Assembly (NCBI GenBank): GCA_024234395.1
Contig: JACKOH010000001.1
Span: 1,197,001-1,261,000 of the forward strand
Reading direction: 5' to 3'
From: Pseudomonadales bacterium
GTDB lineage: Bacteria; Pseudomonadota; Gammaproteobacteria; Pseudomonadales; Pseudohongiellaceae
DNA: 64,000 nt
Position numbers and translations under genes: made by a program. Shown here one piece after another: positions 62,688 to 64,000 of this stretch (its first letter is position 1; the number at the start of each line of letters is the position of its first letter). A model generated the notes under the pieces. The model was not told the DNA's origin. It did no database searches and worked only from the letters and a program-made list of their open reading frames with translations.

Positions 62688-64000
62688 TGGTGTTGGTTAT
62701 TTCATTCCCATCCGGGTCGGTAACTTCAATGAGTTCCCCTGCCGCGTTGTATTGGTAGATTGTTGTGACGTCATCACCAGAACCCGTGGTATCGCCTTCC
62801 TCTGTGACGCTGGCGACTAAACCTTGATTGTTCAGGACCGTCGTTTTCTCTTGGTTAAGTTCATTGTTAACTGTAGTAGACAGTCCATTGTACGTATGAG
62901 TGGTGGTGTTGCTGTCTGGGTAAGTATCACTGCTCGTCACCCGGGCCAGCGCATCATAGGAATAAGTTGTGTATTGTGTCGCGCTCCCTGAATCAAAATA
63001 CGGTGAGGTGGTTTTTTGCACCCGGCCAAGCGAGTCGTAAAATGTTTCGCTGATTGACCAGTCCGTACCATTGAAGGCTTCGGTTCCGGCCAACAGGTCA
63101 CGACCTAGCTTGTCGATTACCTGCTTGACTGCTGGACCTGACTGCGTCGTTCCGTCTGACCGCTTGGGAATCTTCAGGATTTCCATCGCCCCATTGGTCG
63201 GGCACGACGCTGATCCTCCCGCTACGCCTGAACAATAACTGTAACTCGTATTGCGACTACGCCCATCAGGCGTGGTCTCCCGTGTGAGCCGTCCAAAATT
63301 GTCGTAGTCAAACGTACTGACCAGGCTATTGGGATCGGTGTAACTGGTAATTCCGCCGAATCGGGGGTCGTTCTGAAACTGCTCTACGTGACTTTCAGCA
63401 TTCGTAATTTGGGTGACAAACCGCCCCTTGGCGTCATAGACATTGGTTGTCGTCTGGGTCGTGATGTCAACGCCTGACAACGTCGTGGTCAGTATGTTCC
63501 CATAGGTATCGTGCGTGTATTGCGTCGTCAGTTTTAATGCCGTTATATCAGGCTCCACAACTTCATCTGTCACTAGCCCGGTAGTGGAGTCCGTATCAAT
63601 ATCAGTTTTTCTATTGATGGTGGAGCTGTTATACAGCTCATATGCCGTATTGGTGCCTTCTGGCCTGCCAATAAGCCATGTAGAGGAGTTATTCGAGTAA
63701 GTAAAGCTGGTCGTGGTCTCGCTACCCCCCGGTGTGTATTTGCCCCCAGCTTTTTCGATATTAATCCATGTCGTGTTTCCGTAGGAGTCGTAGTTATATG
63801 ACGTAGTCTGCCCCGGCAATGCGGTACCGTTAAGGTCATTGAACACTTCAACTTTCTCGTCCAGAAACACTTTCCTTCGGTCCCCACCTTCAGCACTGTG
63901 GGAGGAATTTGTGTAGGTGTTCGTGACAGAACTGAGCGTGACACTTCCGGAAACCCTTGTCTTTTGTTCGACCAGGCCAATATAAGGGAACTCCTGTTTG
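62666..64000 (-). pseudogene. RHS N-terminal fragment, open to the right edge
   Basis: In-frame from the window edge (about 445 codons visible) to a stop created by the duplication. RHS repeats: YDSYGNTTWINIEKAG, YDAKGRFVTQITNAESH, YDNFGRLTRETTPDGRS. The open frame continues beyond 64000, so the real N-terminus is outside; a GTG at 63870 is only an internal codon. Confidence 0.8.

Larger units (their letters stand above)
59010..64000 (-). pseudogene. Large RHS-repeat protein gene, broken twice, partial
   Basis: Runs from beyond the right edge to 59010. YD/RHS repeats are dense (for example YDSLGRVQKTTSPYFD, YDALARVTSSDTYPD, YDTLGNLTQRQ). A 22-bp tandem duplication (62644-62687) shifts the frame, and an IS3-family element (60167-61486) interrupts it. 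With one duplicate copy and the IS removed the frame reads through: TKKTSPSS joins TTFQGFVADHERS. The RHS core ends DPEVGRFMSADP...DPTGF, followed by a variable C-terminal tip. Probably a polymorphic toxin. Confidence 0.85.

Overview
The window is a chromosomal segment of a gammaproteobacterium. The evidence is the divergent gltA / sdhCDAB-sucA block, the order ffs-dnaX-ybaB-recR, a bacterial-type HrpA, DusA, RNase D and a YcgN family protein. The core (about 1 to 39.8 kb) is GC-rich, densely packed and mostly on the minus strand. The genus cannot be read from the sequence alone. An aerobic, fatty-acid-oxidising lifestyle fits the TCA genes, FadD, a thiolase/FadJ-like operon, a PQQ-type dehydrogenase and a Cu/Zn superoxide dismutase.

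Layout of the core. 1-7 kb holds the TCA genes: sucA (cut by the left edge), sdhB, sdhA, sdhD and sdhC on minus, and gltA on plus, with a recognisable sigma70-type promoter for each direction in the gap. 7-11.4 kb holds tRNA-Ala(GGC), gltX, dusA, a TerB-like gene, a palindromic repeat cluster and an MlaA-like gene. 11.7-17.3 kb holds hrpA and fadD. 17.3-21.4 kb holds a CoxE-type VWA protein and a MoxR ATPase (overlapping), a small membrane protein, a YcgN family gene and rnd. 21.4-24.5 kb holds recR, ybaB, dnaX with a well preserved programmed -1 frameshift site, and the 4.5S SRP RNA gene. 24.6-29.3 kb holds four exported proteins: an NHL propeller, a PQQ-type dehydrogenase, an unknown and a SodC lipoprotein. 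29.5-34.8 kb is a tight three-gene acyl-CoA operon. 35.2-39.1 kb is a plus-strand set of an RND/MMPL transporter, an MlaC-like protein and a START-domain protein that looks like a lipid-trafficking module.

From about 39.8 kb the window becomes accessory DNA with lower GC and many small genes. It contains a BrnT/BrnA toxin-antitoxin pair, a Tat-exported amidase, and a run of small minus-strand genes separated by hairpins. At least one of these hairpins (44467-44530) is a good integron attC site, suggesting a cassette cluster without an integrase in view. A 95-codon gene has been split by two insertion sequences, an IS66 and an IS21 element, each with an exact target duplication; removing both restores one open frame exactly. 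A second IS21 element cuts off the end of a tyrosine integrase. A second integrase is intact and divergent from the first. A 15-bp repeat matching the 3' end of a tRNA-Ser occurs at 43.3 kb and again between the two integrases, and may mark island ends.

The right end (59-64 kb) is a large RHS-repeat gene on minus that runs off the window. It is broken twice: by a 22-bp tandem duplication (frameshift) and by an IS3-family element with a 3-bp target duplication. Its C-terminal toxin-like tip overlaps by 4 bp a small membrane protein gene that is a candidate immunity gene.
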